DNA from: UBA6265 sp964526965
Lineage (GTDB): Bacteria; Chloroflexota; Chloroflexia; Thermomicrobiales; UBA6265
Assembly: GCA_964526965.1 (NCBI GenBank)
Contig: CAZGML010000011.1
Span: forward strand, 1-64,000
DNA length: 64,000 bases
Reading direction: 5' to 3'
Below the pieces are notes generated by a model. The model ran no database searches. It saw only the letters and a program-made list of their open reading frames with translations, and was not told the origin of the DNA. Positions 10,201 to 18,954 of this stretch are shown here, in pieces. The first letter of the stretch is position 1; each line of letters opens with the position of its first letter. The position numbers were made by a program, and so were the translations under genes.

Positions 10201-13200
10201 GGTTGGGAGTTCTCCTGCCCACCGGTGAGCGTGGATGTTTCCGGAGTGACATTCTGGTCACCAGAAGATGCGGAGCTTACTGATGTTGTCTGTGAAGCGG
10301 ACGAACTCTTTGTAACCTTTCCGAACGGCTATGAATCTGGCCAGCCAGTAATCACAGTTAACGCAAACGTCACTGCTGAATTCGAAGATGGTGCCACTTA
10401 TTCCAATACCGCATACACACGGGTGTTGGACTATCTGGTGGACGAAGACTGGGGCGACGAAGGTTGGAGCGAAGGCGAACATACCCACTCTGACGAGCAG
10501 ACGTTGTTCCAGGGTGGTACGGGTACACGCGCCGAGCGCGGCTTGTTCCAGGTTTCGATTGGTGATTTTGTCTGGTACGACTTCGATGGTGATGGCCGAC
10601 AAAGCGAAGGCGAGCCTGGCGTTCCGGGTATCACAGTGACCCTCATCGACATTTCGGGTGAGGAAGAGGATCAAACTTTCGTCACAACCGAAAACGGCTA
10701 TTATTGGTTCACTGGACTCGATTCGGACAACCAGTATCGACTTGAGTTTGAGCTACCAACTACGGGACCTGCGGGTACCGAGTTCGAAAATCAGACCGGA
10801 TGGATCTGGACCACACCGAACGTTGATGGCGATAATGTCAACTCCAACGCTCCCGATGACTGGAACAATAACAATTCGAACGTTGATGAAAATGGTGTGA
10901 TCGAATTCTGGTCGCCAACCATTGGCTATAACCGCGAAGGTCCTGAAATCACGGACCAGCCAACGCTGGACGCGGGCGTCAGACCTGGCGTGTCTGTAGG
11001 TGACTACGTCTGGTACGACACCAGCCGAGACGGTATTCAGGATGACGATGAGGAGCCGGCCCCGAACATCTCGGTCACCCTCGTGCGCGTAGACGGCAGT
11101 GAGCCGAATCGCTCAACTGCAACGAACGACGAAGGCTGGTACTGGTTTACTGACCTCGTGCCAGGAGCTGAATATCGCCTCGATTTCGAGCGACCGCAGA
11201 ATTATCTCTGGACCGAGCAAAGCACGGATCCGGCCACAACAGACACGTCCAAGGTCAATGAAGAGGGTTCAGTTACCTTCACCGCACCGGCTACTGGTGA
11301 CAACGAGCCCGGTGGTGATGGGGCCACTGACAACTCGCGACTCGACGCCGGTCTGATCCCGGTGGTCTCCATCGGCGACCGCGTCTGGTACGACTGGAAC
11401 GACAACGGAATTCAGGACGACGGCGAAGCCGGTGTCCCGAACACGGTCGTCACCCTCTACGAAGAAGACGGCGAAACGGTGGTGGACACCTTCACCACTG
11501 GTGACGATGGCTATTACTGGTTCACTGATCTCGATCCCAACACCACCTACCAGGTGCACTTCGCTCCGCCCACAGACTTCGTCTGGAACTGGAGCGAGGC
11601 CGGAGTGGGTGAAGACGATACTGTTGACTCCAACGCTGACACCAAAGGCTGGGCCACGGTAACCACACCTGGACCGAGCGGTGAGAATAACGGCGGCGCA
11701 GACGCCACTGACGACCCGACCATCGACGCCGGCATCGTTCCGCGCGTCTCCATCGGTGACTACGTCTGGATTGACAACAATCGCGACGGAATCCAGGACG
11801 AAGAAGCCAGTTCCGGTGTTGAAGGTGTTGTGGTCGGGCTGATCTTCGACGGCGAGGTCATTGCGACCACGGAAACCAACGCGGAGGGCTACTACTACTT
11901 CGACGATCTCCTCGGCAACACCGAGTACTCGCTGCAATTCACACATCCGGAAATCATCGACGGTGCGACTGGCTGGGGCTGGACCATCCAAAACGCCGGT
12001 GAAGATCACGAGGATTCTGATGTCGATCAGAACGGCCTGATCGCCTCGGTCACCACACCATGGACTGGTTCCAACGAGACCACTCCCGGCGACGCCGATG
12101 ATCCGACACTCGATGCCGGCCTCATCCGCGGCGTCTCCGTTGGTGACTATGTTTGGATTGACTCGAATCGTGATGGTGTCCAGAACGACGGCGATGATGC
12201 TGGTGTTCCGGGCGTGACCGTAATCCTCTATCTCGATGGAGAAGAGGTCGATCGCACGACAACCGACGAAACCGGCCACTACTGGTTCACCAACCTCATT
12301 CCGGAGACCGAATACATGATCGAATTCGTGAAGCCGGTAATCGACGGAAACGCGGGTTACGACTGGACGACACAGGGCGGCCCAGACGATCCCGAGTCTG
12401 AACAGTCGGAGATCGACTCCGACGTCGACGAAAACGGCCTGGTGACCTTCACCACGCCGGAAGATGGAATGAACCAGCCTGGCGGCAACGGCGCAACGGA
12501 TAACCCACGCATCGATGCTGGCCTCGTGCCGGTCGTCTCCATGGGTGACTACGTCTGGATCGACTGGAACCACGACGGCGTTCAGAACGACGGCGATGAT
12601 GCCGGTGTTCAAGGCGTCACTGTCAACCTCTACCTGAACGGTGAGGAAGTCGATTCAACCGAAACTGATGAAAACGGTTACTACGCGTTCACCTCACTCA
12701 TTCCGGAAACGGAGTACGAAGTTCAGTTCGTGCTTCCGGACGAAATTGAGGAAGGAACAGCCTGGGAATTCACCGAGCGAAACGCTGGAGATGACATTAC
12801 TGTCGACTCCAATGTCGATGCCGAAGGCTTGAGCGGCCCGTTTGTGACCGAAGCTCTCGGTGACAACCTTGCGACTCCGGGTAACTCCGACACTCCGTCG
12901 ATCGACGCCGGTATCGTGCCGCTGGTCTCCATCGGCGACTATGTCTGGATCGACTGGAACCACGACGGCGTTCAGAACGACGGCGACGACGCCGGTGTTG
13001 AGGGCGTAACCGTCACGCTGTACCAGATCGTCGACGAAGAGCAGGTGGAAGTTGGTGAAACCCTCACCAACGAAAGCGGCTACTACTCGTTCACAGATCT
13101 CGAGCCCGGTGACTACCAGATTCACTTCCAGCTCCCAACTGATGACGATGGCAATGTCCTCGTCCTCGAAACAAGCGGCTGGGATTGGACAGAGCCTGGT

Positions 13201-16200
13201 GAAGGCGCTGAAGACAGCGATTCCAATGTCATCGACGCGGCCGGCTGGACAGATGTGTTCAGCACACCGCAGACCGGGAACAACTCCGGCGAGCAGGGAG
13301 AAGCCGACCAGCCGACGATCGATGCAGGCATCGTGCCGCTCGTGTCCGTTGGTGACTACGTCTGGTTCGACCTCAATCGAGATGGCTTCCAGGATGACGG
13401 CGAAACCGGAGTCCCAGGCGTCACCGTGACCCTGCTGGATGCCGATGGCAATCCTGTCGAAGGTGTGCCAAGCACGACAACGAACGACCAGGGCTACTAC
13501 GCCTTTACCGATCTCCAGCCTGGCGACTATCAGGTACAGTTCGATCTGCCAGAAACCATCAACGAGTTCTCTGGTTGGACGTTCACCGAACAGCAGGCTT
13601 CCGACGATAACGAAGCCGAAAACGATTCCAATCCAGACGCATCTGGCCGAACGCCGACGTTCAGCACACCGGAAACCGGTAACAACTCCGGCGATCCGGA
13701 TAGTGCGGACCAGTCGACAATCGATGCCGGTATCGTTTCCCTCTACTCCGTGGGTGACTATGTCTGGTTCGATGCCAACAATAACGGCATCCAGGATGAA
13801 GGCGAACTGCCCGCCGAGGCTGTGCTGGTTACCTTGCTTGACGCCAATGGCGATCAGGTTGGCGAACCAGTAACTACAGACGAGAACGGTCACTACTTCT
13901 TCACCGATCTGGTGCCGGGAGAAACCTACACAATCGAGTTCGAAGCCCTGGATGGCTACATCTGGACGCACTCGAACGTCGACACAGAGCCGACTGATGA
14001 GTTTGACTCCGACGTCGAAGTCGATCACTACCTGGATTCCACCGGAACGGTGACCTTCACCATTCCTGCGGATGCCCTGGGTGATAACCGGCCGACCCCG
14101 GAAGAGAACTACGTTGTCGATATGGCGGATAACCCAACATTCGACGGCGGCCTCGTTCAGCTTGTCAGCGTTGGTGACTACGTCTGGTTCGATTACGACC
14201 AGGATGGCGTCCAGAACTCGCATGATCGCGAGTTCCCGGTCGAAAACGTCACCGTGCGTCTCTACGAAGCCGACGGCGAAACGCCGGTAACCGACAGCGA
14301 AGGTAACGCTCGCGTAACCACCACTGACGAAAACGGCTTCTACAGCTTCGATAATCTCTTCCCGAATACTGATTACGAAATCGTGTTCGAACTGCCAGAG
14401 GACTACGACGGCTGGACCGAACAGGGCGCGGGTGAAGATGAAGCGCTCGATTCGAACGTCGATCCTGACGGACGCATGGAGTTCACAAGCCCGGGCGAAG
14501 GCAATAACAGCCCGACTTCTCCCGACAATCCGACGCTCGACGCTGGTCTGGTCATCAACACCGTTTCCATCGGTGACTACGTCTGGTTTGATACGAACCT
14601 GGATGGCATTCAGGACGAAGGCGAGCCAGTTGCCGCAGGCATCCCGGTCACGCTGTACAACGCTGATGGATCAGAATTCGGCAGCACGACCACGAACGAC
14701 AGTGGCTACTACTGGTTCACCGGTCTTGAGCCAAATACGGACTACTACCTGACCTTCGAGGCTCCCGAGAACTTCTCCTGGACACTCGTGGAGCAGGGCG
14801 ACGACGAGTCGCTGGACTCTAACGTCGTCACTGAGAACCTGTCGGACCGCGAAGGACGAATCGACTTCACTTCGCCACTTTTCGGCGCAAACATGCCGTG
14901 GGGCGATGAGTACGATGGCGATGAAATCCTCGCCGACGATCCAACGCTCGATGGCGGCCTCGTGCAGCTCGTCTCTGTAGGTGACTACGTCTGGTTCGAT
15001 TACGATCAGGATGGCCTCCAGGGCGGCGAAAACGATGGACCTGTGGCGGAAGTGCCAGTGCGACTGCTCGAAGTTGATCCGGAAACCGGTGAAACGACCG
15101 AGATTCAGAGCACATCTACAAACGAGAGCGGCTTCTACAGCTTCACGAACCTGTACCCGAACCGTGGTTACATCGTGGAATTCGATATTCCGGAAGGCTA
15201 CGACGGCTGGACCGATCAGTATCAGGAAACCGGCGAGGACACAGACTGGTCTGACCCGAGCACCTGGAACGAAAACGACTCCAACGTCGATCCGGAAACG
15301 AGCCAAATCGAGTTCACCACGCCGCTCACTGGCGAGAATGATGCGACCAACCCGGCCAACAGCACGCTTGATGCTGGCCTGATCATCGAACGAGTCGCTA
15401 TCGGCGATTTCGTCTGGGATGATGAGAACCGGGATGGCGTTCAGGATCCGGGTGAGCCCGGGGTGCCTGGCGTAACCGTTCGCATCACCGGCCCGGATGG
15501 CTTTGAAGATGAAACCGTGACCGACGAACACGGTCGCTACTTCTTCAAGGATCTGTTGCCGGATACCGAGTACGAACTCGAGTTCGAAAAGCCGGATGGC
15601 TATGCCGGTTGGACCACCCAGGGCAACCTGGAAGAGGATCCGGACAACCCGATTGACTCAAACGTCGATCCGGATACCGGTACCACAACGGTCATTACTC
15701 CTGAATACGGTCACAACATGGTCCGCTCGGATGAGCCGGATGACCCGACAATCGACGCTGGCCTCATTCGCCTGATTTCTGTCGGCGATTACGTCTGGTA
15801 CGACGCTGACCGCGACGGAATCCAGGGTGACGACGAAACACCAGTTGCTGGTGTGACAGTGACAATCACCGGACCCGACGGATTCACGGCTACCGCTGTC
15901 ACGGATGAAGATGGCTACTACGGCTTCCAGAACCTGATTCCGGAAACCGAGTACACCATCACGTTCGATCTGCCAGAGGGCTACACCGAATGGACGACAC
16001 CGGTTGTCGGTGACGATGAAGCTGTCGACAGCAATGTCGATGAGAATGGAAGCTACACCTTCACCACACTGCGCCACGGCAATAACCTGATTGGTCCGAA
16101 CGAAACGGACGATCCAACCATTGACGCCGGTGTAGTGATCAAGGTCTCGATTGGTGACTTCGTTTGGGACGATGAGAATCGCAATGGCATCCAGGATCCG

Positions 16201-17457
16201 GGTGAACCGGGCGTGCCTGGTGTGACCGTGATCATCTACGGCCCGGACGGTGAAGAAGTCGATCGCACAACTACAGATGAGGACGGATACTACTCCTTCC
16301 CGGATCTGTACCCGGACACCGAGTACGAGCTCGAGTTCGAGAAGCCGGATGGCTACTCTGGCTGGACACCACCAGGTGCTGGTGACGACCCGAGTCGCGA
16401 CTCAAATGTCAATCCGGAAACCGGACGCACACGAGTCACGACACCGAGCATGGGGAACAACCGAACCGCTCCGGGTGAAGCCGACGACCCGAGTGTCGAT
16501 GCTGGTCTCGTCCGCCTGATCTCCGTTGGTGATTACGTCTGGTACGACGCCGATCGTGATGGAATCCAGGGTGAAGACGAAGTACCGGTTGCCGGTGTCG
16601 CAGTGACGCTCTACGACCCGAGCGGAGGGGTTGTGGCAGAAACCACAACTGATGAGAATGGCTACTACAGCTTCCAGGATCTGATCCCGGAAACGCAGTA
16701 CACCATTCACTTCACACAGCCAGATGGCTACACCGCCTGGACCACCGCCGGAGCAGGCGACGATCCGGCACTCGATAGCAATGTCGATGCAAACGGCGCC
16801 TACACGTTCGTTACACCGCGTCACGGCAATAACCTGGCTGGACCCGGTGAAGCCGATGACCCGACGATCGACGCAGGCCTCGTGATCCTGGTCTCCGTGG
16901 GTGACTACGTCTGGTACGACACGAACAGAGACGGTATTCAGGATCCCGGCGAACCGCCGGCAGCTGGAATCGTTGTCCACCTCTACGAGGGTGAACGACT
17001 GGTGGGCACCACCACCACGAATGACAACGGGTACTACTTCTTCCAGGATCTCTACCCGAACACCGACTACTTCCTGGTGCTGGAGGCACCAGAAGGATTT
17101 GGCTGGACGGTTCAGGGCGCTGGAGACGATCCGATGCTCGATTCCCGTGCGGATGAATTCGGTATCATCCGGTTCACCACACCCGGATCAGGTAACAACC
17201 TGGTTGGCCCGGATGTGACCGACATGCCAGAACTCGATGCTGGCCTGGTGGAAATCGAAACAGAGGACCCGGCTGATCCAGCGGACCCGGCAACCCCGGT
17301 TCCATCGGATCCGAAGGAAGTTACTGATTCGATCACCACGCTTCCGTCAACCGGTTCTGGTTCGGAAGGCATGGGACACGGCCTGATGCTGGCCGCAATC
17401 GCTGGCATGATGCTCGCTGCAGTCGGGCTCCGACTGAACGCTTCCAGGCGTTCCTAG
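7258..17457 (+). CDS. Giant cell-surface protein with 17 SdrD B-type modules and an LPXTG-like anchor
   Basis: A 3,399-residue exported protein. The start at 7258 has AGGAG five bases upstream and begins a signal peptide (MRKRLRLFLAP... to VWA, about residues 1-28). A Pro/Glu/Thr linker (about 45-90) leads to an acidic N-terminal region and three domains resembling DUF11/collagen-adhesin folds (nt about 9100-10500; KSGGFV and EWxI tracts). From residue 1099 come 17 modules of about 130 residues, each opening with S-(I/V)-G-D-(Y/F/R)-V-W and carrying DxxxDGxQDxGE calcium-type loops, beginning near nt 10552, 10990, 11368, 11749, 12133, 12535, 12925, 13342, 13741, 14167, 14569, 14974, 15394, 15778, 16144, 16522 and 16891. 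The tail has LPSTG at 3362-3366, a hydrophobic segment and a basic end (RLNASRRS), the layout of a sortase substrate. No sortase gene is in the window. Probable roles are adhesion or cell-cell contact (inference). Confidence 0.92.
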   Translation: MRKRLRLFLAPTLTMLLVLQSLMPGVWAENEQMVENAEVAAPTEVIETPAQDPPAVDPPSEPEPTEEPAPTEVPVEPEPTAEPETVYVSLADPLRDETRFKNATCDSTPFLNLNPLRELPQVEKVDVADQWGNVIHHFDLSVAAGTTVFIKLTFWDYHALDGANSFHEWSAGPGEREAMLKVEFAPSPTEEDCTSRLALADPMVTVDEMGDADPVVETDHIVAVVGVQSVAVEGDVVAGNDVVVRVVFEHRNALDTSVDSGWQEDANGDAIFSLSIPDDDVAEEEGDSEDKATDEGDEAGNQNDDTPGAPEPEIPATPETELPATPESDELTQVVLPAPETLVNEEDGEEPQVDTTAIENIEGVELVTVEETDTAADGTSLMTANADQSELEVVEIEVTFEEDSTLDEDASPDWELRESGTAFATLQMPANGSGFQIQQVTDLQPGITGLEVQINSPDEDNPDMVSGVTDGDDSINIRLTYNVIEPDDGVGINPEDGFSFFIEGFAELNYSIPESDPLYLLDLNGNAVGVAWIDADGTGHVRFTDEVYDQNGDAPPGVSGEIWIDGITDWAADVQLVEEENEIDFSVNTPTGPAEGRVIVPGSPAPEPGEPGITPTKSGGFVNGDEGRVIHDGAIEWTIRAPAGGPTSQVVLTDTVPEGANWRFACDDNGADFDLVGVDSVEEGADGIEVVCTPTEITITISDYEAPSVDETPGVIVRADVVDTINTGDEPHLEHLVFNNTVTSVTYDENGDPINPEGTNARASLTQRQIGTGADPAKWGEWNVDDQARNRAPGVPSEPGAISWFIQVPSGPSNGVVLTDVQLEGWTFDCNTSLPNAGVSQAGGVDVDWSASCENGTVTITVGAYDAFLPGELPVFKIEGTVTASQPDPDQFPRRPIDPLNNTVTSLFSPRDGSAPVEGSARDQIVQTVPPAPDVVPEKSGGFVYRDNGMIRTENAIEWEIALPAGPNGAVELTDPVPAGEGWEFSCPPVSVDVSGVTFWSPEDAELTDVVCEADELFVTFPNGYESGQPVITVNANVTAEFEDGATYSNTAYTRVLDYLVDEDWGDEGWSEGEHTHSDEQTLFQGGTGTRAERGLFQVSIGDFVWYDFDGDGRQSEGEPGVPGITVTLIDISGEEEDQTFVTTENGYYWFTGLDSDNQYRLEFELPTTGPAGTEFENQTGWIWTTPNVDGDNVNSNAPDDWNNNNSNVDENGVIEFWSPTIGYNREGPEITDQPTLDAGVRPGVSVGDYVWYDTSRDGIQDDDEEPAPNISVTLVRVDGSEPNRSTATNDEGWYWFTDLVPGAEYRLDFERPQNYLWTEQSTDPATTDTSKVNEEGSVTFTAPATGDNEPGGDGATDNSRLDAGLIPVVSIGDRVWYDWNDNGIQDDGEAGVPNTVVTLYEEDGETVVDTFTTGDDGYYWFTDLDPNTTYQVHFAPPTDFVWNWSEAGVGEDDTVDSNADTKGWATVTTPGPSGENNGGADATDDPTIDAGIVPRVSIGDYVWIDNNRDGIQDEEASSGVEGVVVGLIFDGEVIATTETNAEGYYYFDDLLGNTEYSLQFTHPEIIDGATGWGWTIQNAGEDHEDSDVDQNGLIASVTTPWTGSNETTPGDADDPTLDAGLIRGVSVGDYVWIDSNRDGVQNDGDDAGVPGVTVILYLDGEEVDRTTTDETGHYWFTNLIPETEYMIEFVKPVIDGNAGYDWTTQGGPDDPESEQSEIDSDVDENGLVTFTTPEDGMNQPGGNGATDNPRIDAGLVPVVSMGDYVWIDWNHDGVQNDGDDAGVQGVTVNLYLNGEEVDSTETDENGYYAFTSLIPETEYEVQFVLPDEIEEGTAWEFTERNAGDDITVDSNVDAEGLSGPFVTEALGDNLATPGNSDTPSIDAGIVPLVSIGDYVWIDWNHDGVQNDGDDAGVEGVTVTLYQIVDEEQVEVGETLTNESGYYSFTDLEPGDYQIHFQLPTDDDGNVLVLETSGWDWTEPGEGAEDSDSNVIDAAGWTDVFSTPQTGNNSGEQGEADQPTIDAGIVPLVSVGDYVWFDLNRDGFQDDGETGVPGVTVTLLDADGNPVEGVPSTTTNDQGYYAFTDLQPGDYQVQFDLPETINEFSGWTFTEQQASDDNEAENDSNPDASGRTPTFSTPETGNNSGDPDSADQSTIDAGIVSLYSVGDYVWFDANNNGIQDEGELPAEAVLVTLLDANGDQVGEPVTTDENGHYFFTDLVPGETYTIEFEALDGYIWTHSNVDTEPTDEFDSDVEVDHYLDSTGTVTFTIPADALGDNRPTPEENYVVDMADNPTFDGGLVQLVSVGDYVWFDYDQDGVQNSHDREFPVENVTVRLYEADGETPVTDSEGNARVTTTDENGFYSFDNLFPNTDYEIVFELPEDYDGWTEQGAGEDEALDSNVDPDGRMEFTSPGEGNNSPTSPDNPTLDAGLVINTVSIGDYVWFDTNLDGIQDEGEPVAAGIPVTLYNADGSEFGSTTTNDSGYYWFTGLEPNTDYYLTFEAPENFSWTLVEQGDDESLDSNVVTENLSDREGRIDFTSPLFGANMPWGDEYDGDEILADDPTLDGGLVQLVSVGDYVWFDYDQDGLQGGENDGPVAEVPVRLLEVDPETGETTEIQSTSTNESGFYSFTNLYPNRGYIVEFDIPEGYDGWTDQYQETGEDTDWSDPSTWNENDSNVDPETSQIEFTTPLTGENDATNPANSTLDAGLIIERVAIGDFVWDDENRDGVQDPGEPGVPGVTVRITGPDGFEDETVTDEHGRYFFKDLLPDTEYELEFEKPDGYAGWTTQGNLEEDPDNPIDSNVDPDTGTTTVITPEYGHNMVRSDEPDDPTIDAGLIRLISVGDYVWYDADRDGIQGDDETPVAGVTVTITGPDGFTATAVTDEDGYYGFQNLIPETEYTITFDLPEGYTEWTTPVVGDDEAVDSNVDENGSYTFTTLRHGNNLIGPNETDDPTIDAGVVIKVSIGDFVWDDENRNGIQDPGEPGVPGVTVIIYGPDGEEVDRTTTDEDGYYSFPDLYPDTEYELEFEKPDGYSGWTPPGAGDDPSRDSNVNPETGRTRVTTPSMGNNRTAPGEADDPSVDAGLVRLISVGDYVWYDADRDGIQGEDEVPVAGVAVTLYDPSGGVVAETTTDENGYYSFQDLIPETQYTIHFTQPDGYTAWTTAGAGDDPALDSNVDANGAYTFVTPRHGNNLAGPGEADDPTIDAGLVILVSVGDYVWYDTNRDGIQDPGEPPAAGIVVHLYEGERLVGTTTTNDNGYYFFQDLYPNTDYFLVLEAPEGFGWTVQGAGDDPMLDSRADEFGIIRFTTPGSGNNLVGPDVTDMPELDAGLVEIETEDPADPADPATPVPSDPKEVTDSITTLPSTGSGSEGMGHGLMLAAIAGMMLAAVGLRLNASRRS
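10552..17250 (+). repeat. Tandem array of 17 SdrD B-type module repeats inside the surface-protein gene
   Basis: The repeat unit is about 370-430 bp. Higher-order relationships are visible. Modules 5-7 share a DGVQNDGDDAGV loop, and modules 6 and 7 are almost identical at nucleotide level over their first 60 bases. Modules 10 and 12 share FDYDQDG. Modules 13 and 15 share GDFVWDDENR, while 14 and 16 share GDYVWYDADRDGIQG, showing duplication of a two-module block. Such arrays change length by recombination and are prone to collapse in short-read assembly. Confidence 0.9.
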
Positions 17458-17479
17458 GAAACCACTGCATCGTGCGCGG

Positions 17480-17507
17480 AAATACCCCGGTAACTACCGG
17501 GGTATTT
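17480..17507 (+). terminator. Hairpin terminator of the giant surface-protein gene
   Basis: AAATACCCCGG pairs perfectly with CCGGGGTATTT around a six-base loop, 22 bp after the stop codon. The A-rich 5' arm and T-rich 3' arm make it usable in both directions, though the next gene on this side is on the same strand. Confidence 0.8.
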
Positions 17508-17565
17508 CCGTATTCAGCGGTATAATGCTGCAGGTCTGTTTCGTAAATTTCGCGCAGAGGATTCC

Positions 17566-17934
17566 ATGGATATAGTCGCTCAGCTCCACGCCACACTCGC
17601 TCAAACAGTGATGTACTTCTTTTTCATACTCGGGGTGTGGGGAATTATCGAGTATCTGCGCGGAGGTGAGCTCGGCGGCAACATTGGCGGAGCGTTTGTT
17701 ATCGGCCAGGTGCTGGTATCCGTGCAAGTTCTGCTGGGCGTGGTGATTCTGGCTGGCGGCTTCAGGGTGCAATCGGTGCACTTCCTCTACGGCATCACCG
17801 CCATCATCTCGCTGCCATTTGCCTGGAGCTTCATGCGCGCGCGCAATCCACGCCAGGCCCTGATTGTCTACTCGTTAGTGGCGCTCTGGATTTGTGGGCT
17901 TGGAATCCGCGGAATCGTTACCGGGGGACACTAA
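17566..17934 (+). CDS. Small four-helix membrane protein, unknown
   Basis: A 122-residue protein made almost wholly of four hydrophobic segments (about residues 14-30, 42-63, 70-87 and 100-118) joined by short loops, with a basic loop (MRARNPRQ) between the third and fourth. There is no signal peptide and no recognised catalytic motif. It lies alone between the surface-protein terminator and a convergent MBL-fold gene whose stop codon is nine bases away. The family is not recognised; it could be a small channel-like or accessory membrane protein. Confidence 0.7.
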   Translation: MDIVAQLHATLAQTVMYFFFILGVWGIIEYLRGGELGGNIGGAFVIGQVLVSVQVLLGVVILAGGFRVQSVHFLYGITAIISLPFAWSFMRARNPRQALIVYSLVALWICGLGIRGIVTGGH

Positions 17935-17943
17935 ACGGGATGT

Positions 17944-18828
17944 CTAGATACCCAACGTTAGTTGCCCGCGTGGCTGCTGTGGGGTAAAGGGCTCCAACGT
18001 GGCTTCGGGGGTGGTTCTCGGCGAGAACCACGGGTCGAACTTCTGCTTGCGCGGTAATGCGCGCAGATCGAATGCGAGGTCTTCCTGCGCCAGTGCTTCG
18101 CTCACCGTTTGCTCCGCAAGCATGTTGATGTTGTTGTGCTCGCTGACGTGCGCAAGGCGGATAACCGGATCTCGATGTTCACGCGAAAGCGCAGACTTAA
18201 GCGCTACTCCGCACTCGCTGTTCGCCAGATGCCCAAGGTTTGACCGTACCCGGTTCTGCAGATAGCGAGGGTAGGGGCCGGTGAGGAGCATATGCTCGTC
18301 GTAGTTCGCTTCCAGGATGATCAGGTCGCTCGCCTGCAGGTACGGAGTCAGCTCTTCGGTGTAGCTGCCGAGATCGGTGAGGAGCGTTGCGCGGGATCCA
18401 TCCGGGAACTCCAGCATGAATCCTGTAGGCTCAATGGCATCGTGCATCACGGTTAGAGGATGTACGACGATCTGCCCGAATTTCTCGGGTTGAAATGCCC
18501 GGGCGCGTACCCGGTTAGGATGCCGACCGATGCTACGGTTTGCGGTGCCTTCTGTGGCGAAAACGGTGATATCGTCGCGCAAAATCTTGGGCAGGGTGCG
18601 AATGTGATCGCTATGTTCGTGCGTGATGCAGATGGTGCTGATATCCGCGACATTGATATCGCGTTCTTTTAATCCAGCCTGGATAGCCCGAATGCCCACG
18701 CCGCAGTCGATCATCATCACCTGTGTTCCACACGTCACCAGGAACGCGTTGCCGCTACTGGAACTCCCCAGGCTTTGAACCGAGATTCCGTGATCAATGG
18801 TGAAGCGAGATTGTGAAACCGATGACAT
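17944..18828 (-). CDS. MBL-fold metallohydrolase, YycJ/WalJ-like
   Basis: A 294-residue metallo-beta-lactamase-fold protein. It opens SVQSLGSSSSGNAFLV, the hallmark start of the YycJ/WalJ exonuclease-like group, and carries the dinuclear metal motif THEHSDH. Further ligands are suggested by VMHDAIEPTG, LLTDLG and the C-terminal LAHVSEHNN. Relatives are cytoplasmic metal-dependent nucleases or hydrolases linked to cell-wall regulation in Firmicutes; the actual substrate here is unknown. The start is placed at ATG 18828 because AGGA precedes it and the N-terminus then matches the family; the longer reading frame upstream is not family-like. The gene diverges from UPF0182 across about 126 bp. 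Confidence 0.85.
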   Translation of the reverse strand: MSSVSQSRFTIDHGISVQSLGSSSSGNAFLVTCGTQVMMIDCGVGIRAIQAGLKERDINVADISTICITHEHSDHIRTLPKILRDDITVFATEGTANRSIGRHPNRVRARAFQPEKFGQIVVHPLTVMHDAIEPTGFMLEFPDGSRATLLTDLGSYTEELTPYLQASDLIILEANYDEHMLLTGPYPRYLQNRVRSNLGHLANSECGVALKSALSREHRDPVIRLAHVSEHNNINMLAEQTVSEALAQEDLAFDLRALPRKQKFDPWFSPRTTPEATLEPFTPQQPRGQLTLGI

Positions 18829-18954
18829 GAATTCCTGAAATTCCTTGACTGGTGCGCGATTCCACGAACAGTGTGGAGTAGTATTGACTCTGATCGTAGC
18901 ACGAACGGCCCGAGGCATGTGACCTTTCGGCACGCCCATGGAGTAACTCCCCGA

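Noticed and set aside
11269..15531. Long minus-strand open frames (447, 509 and 286 codons) opposite the giant surface-protein gene
   Set aside because: They mirror the repeated codon pattern of the B modules (GDYVW and DGIQD blocks read backwards), lack ribosome sites and resemble no protein; the plus strand is clearly coding.
10552..17250. Regularly spaced repeats as a CRISPR array
   Set aside because: Units are about 400 bp, coding and in frame, not 24-40-bp repeats with unique spacers.
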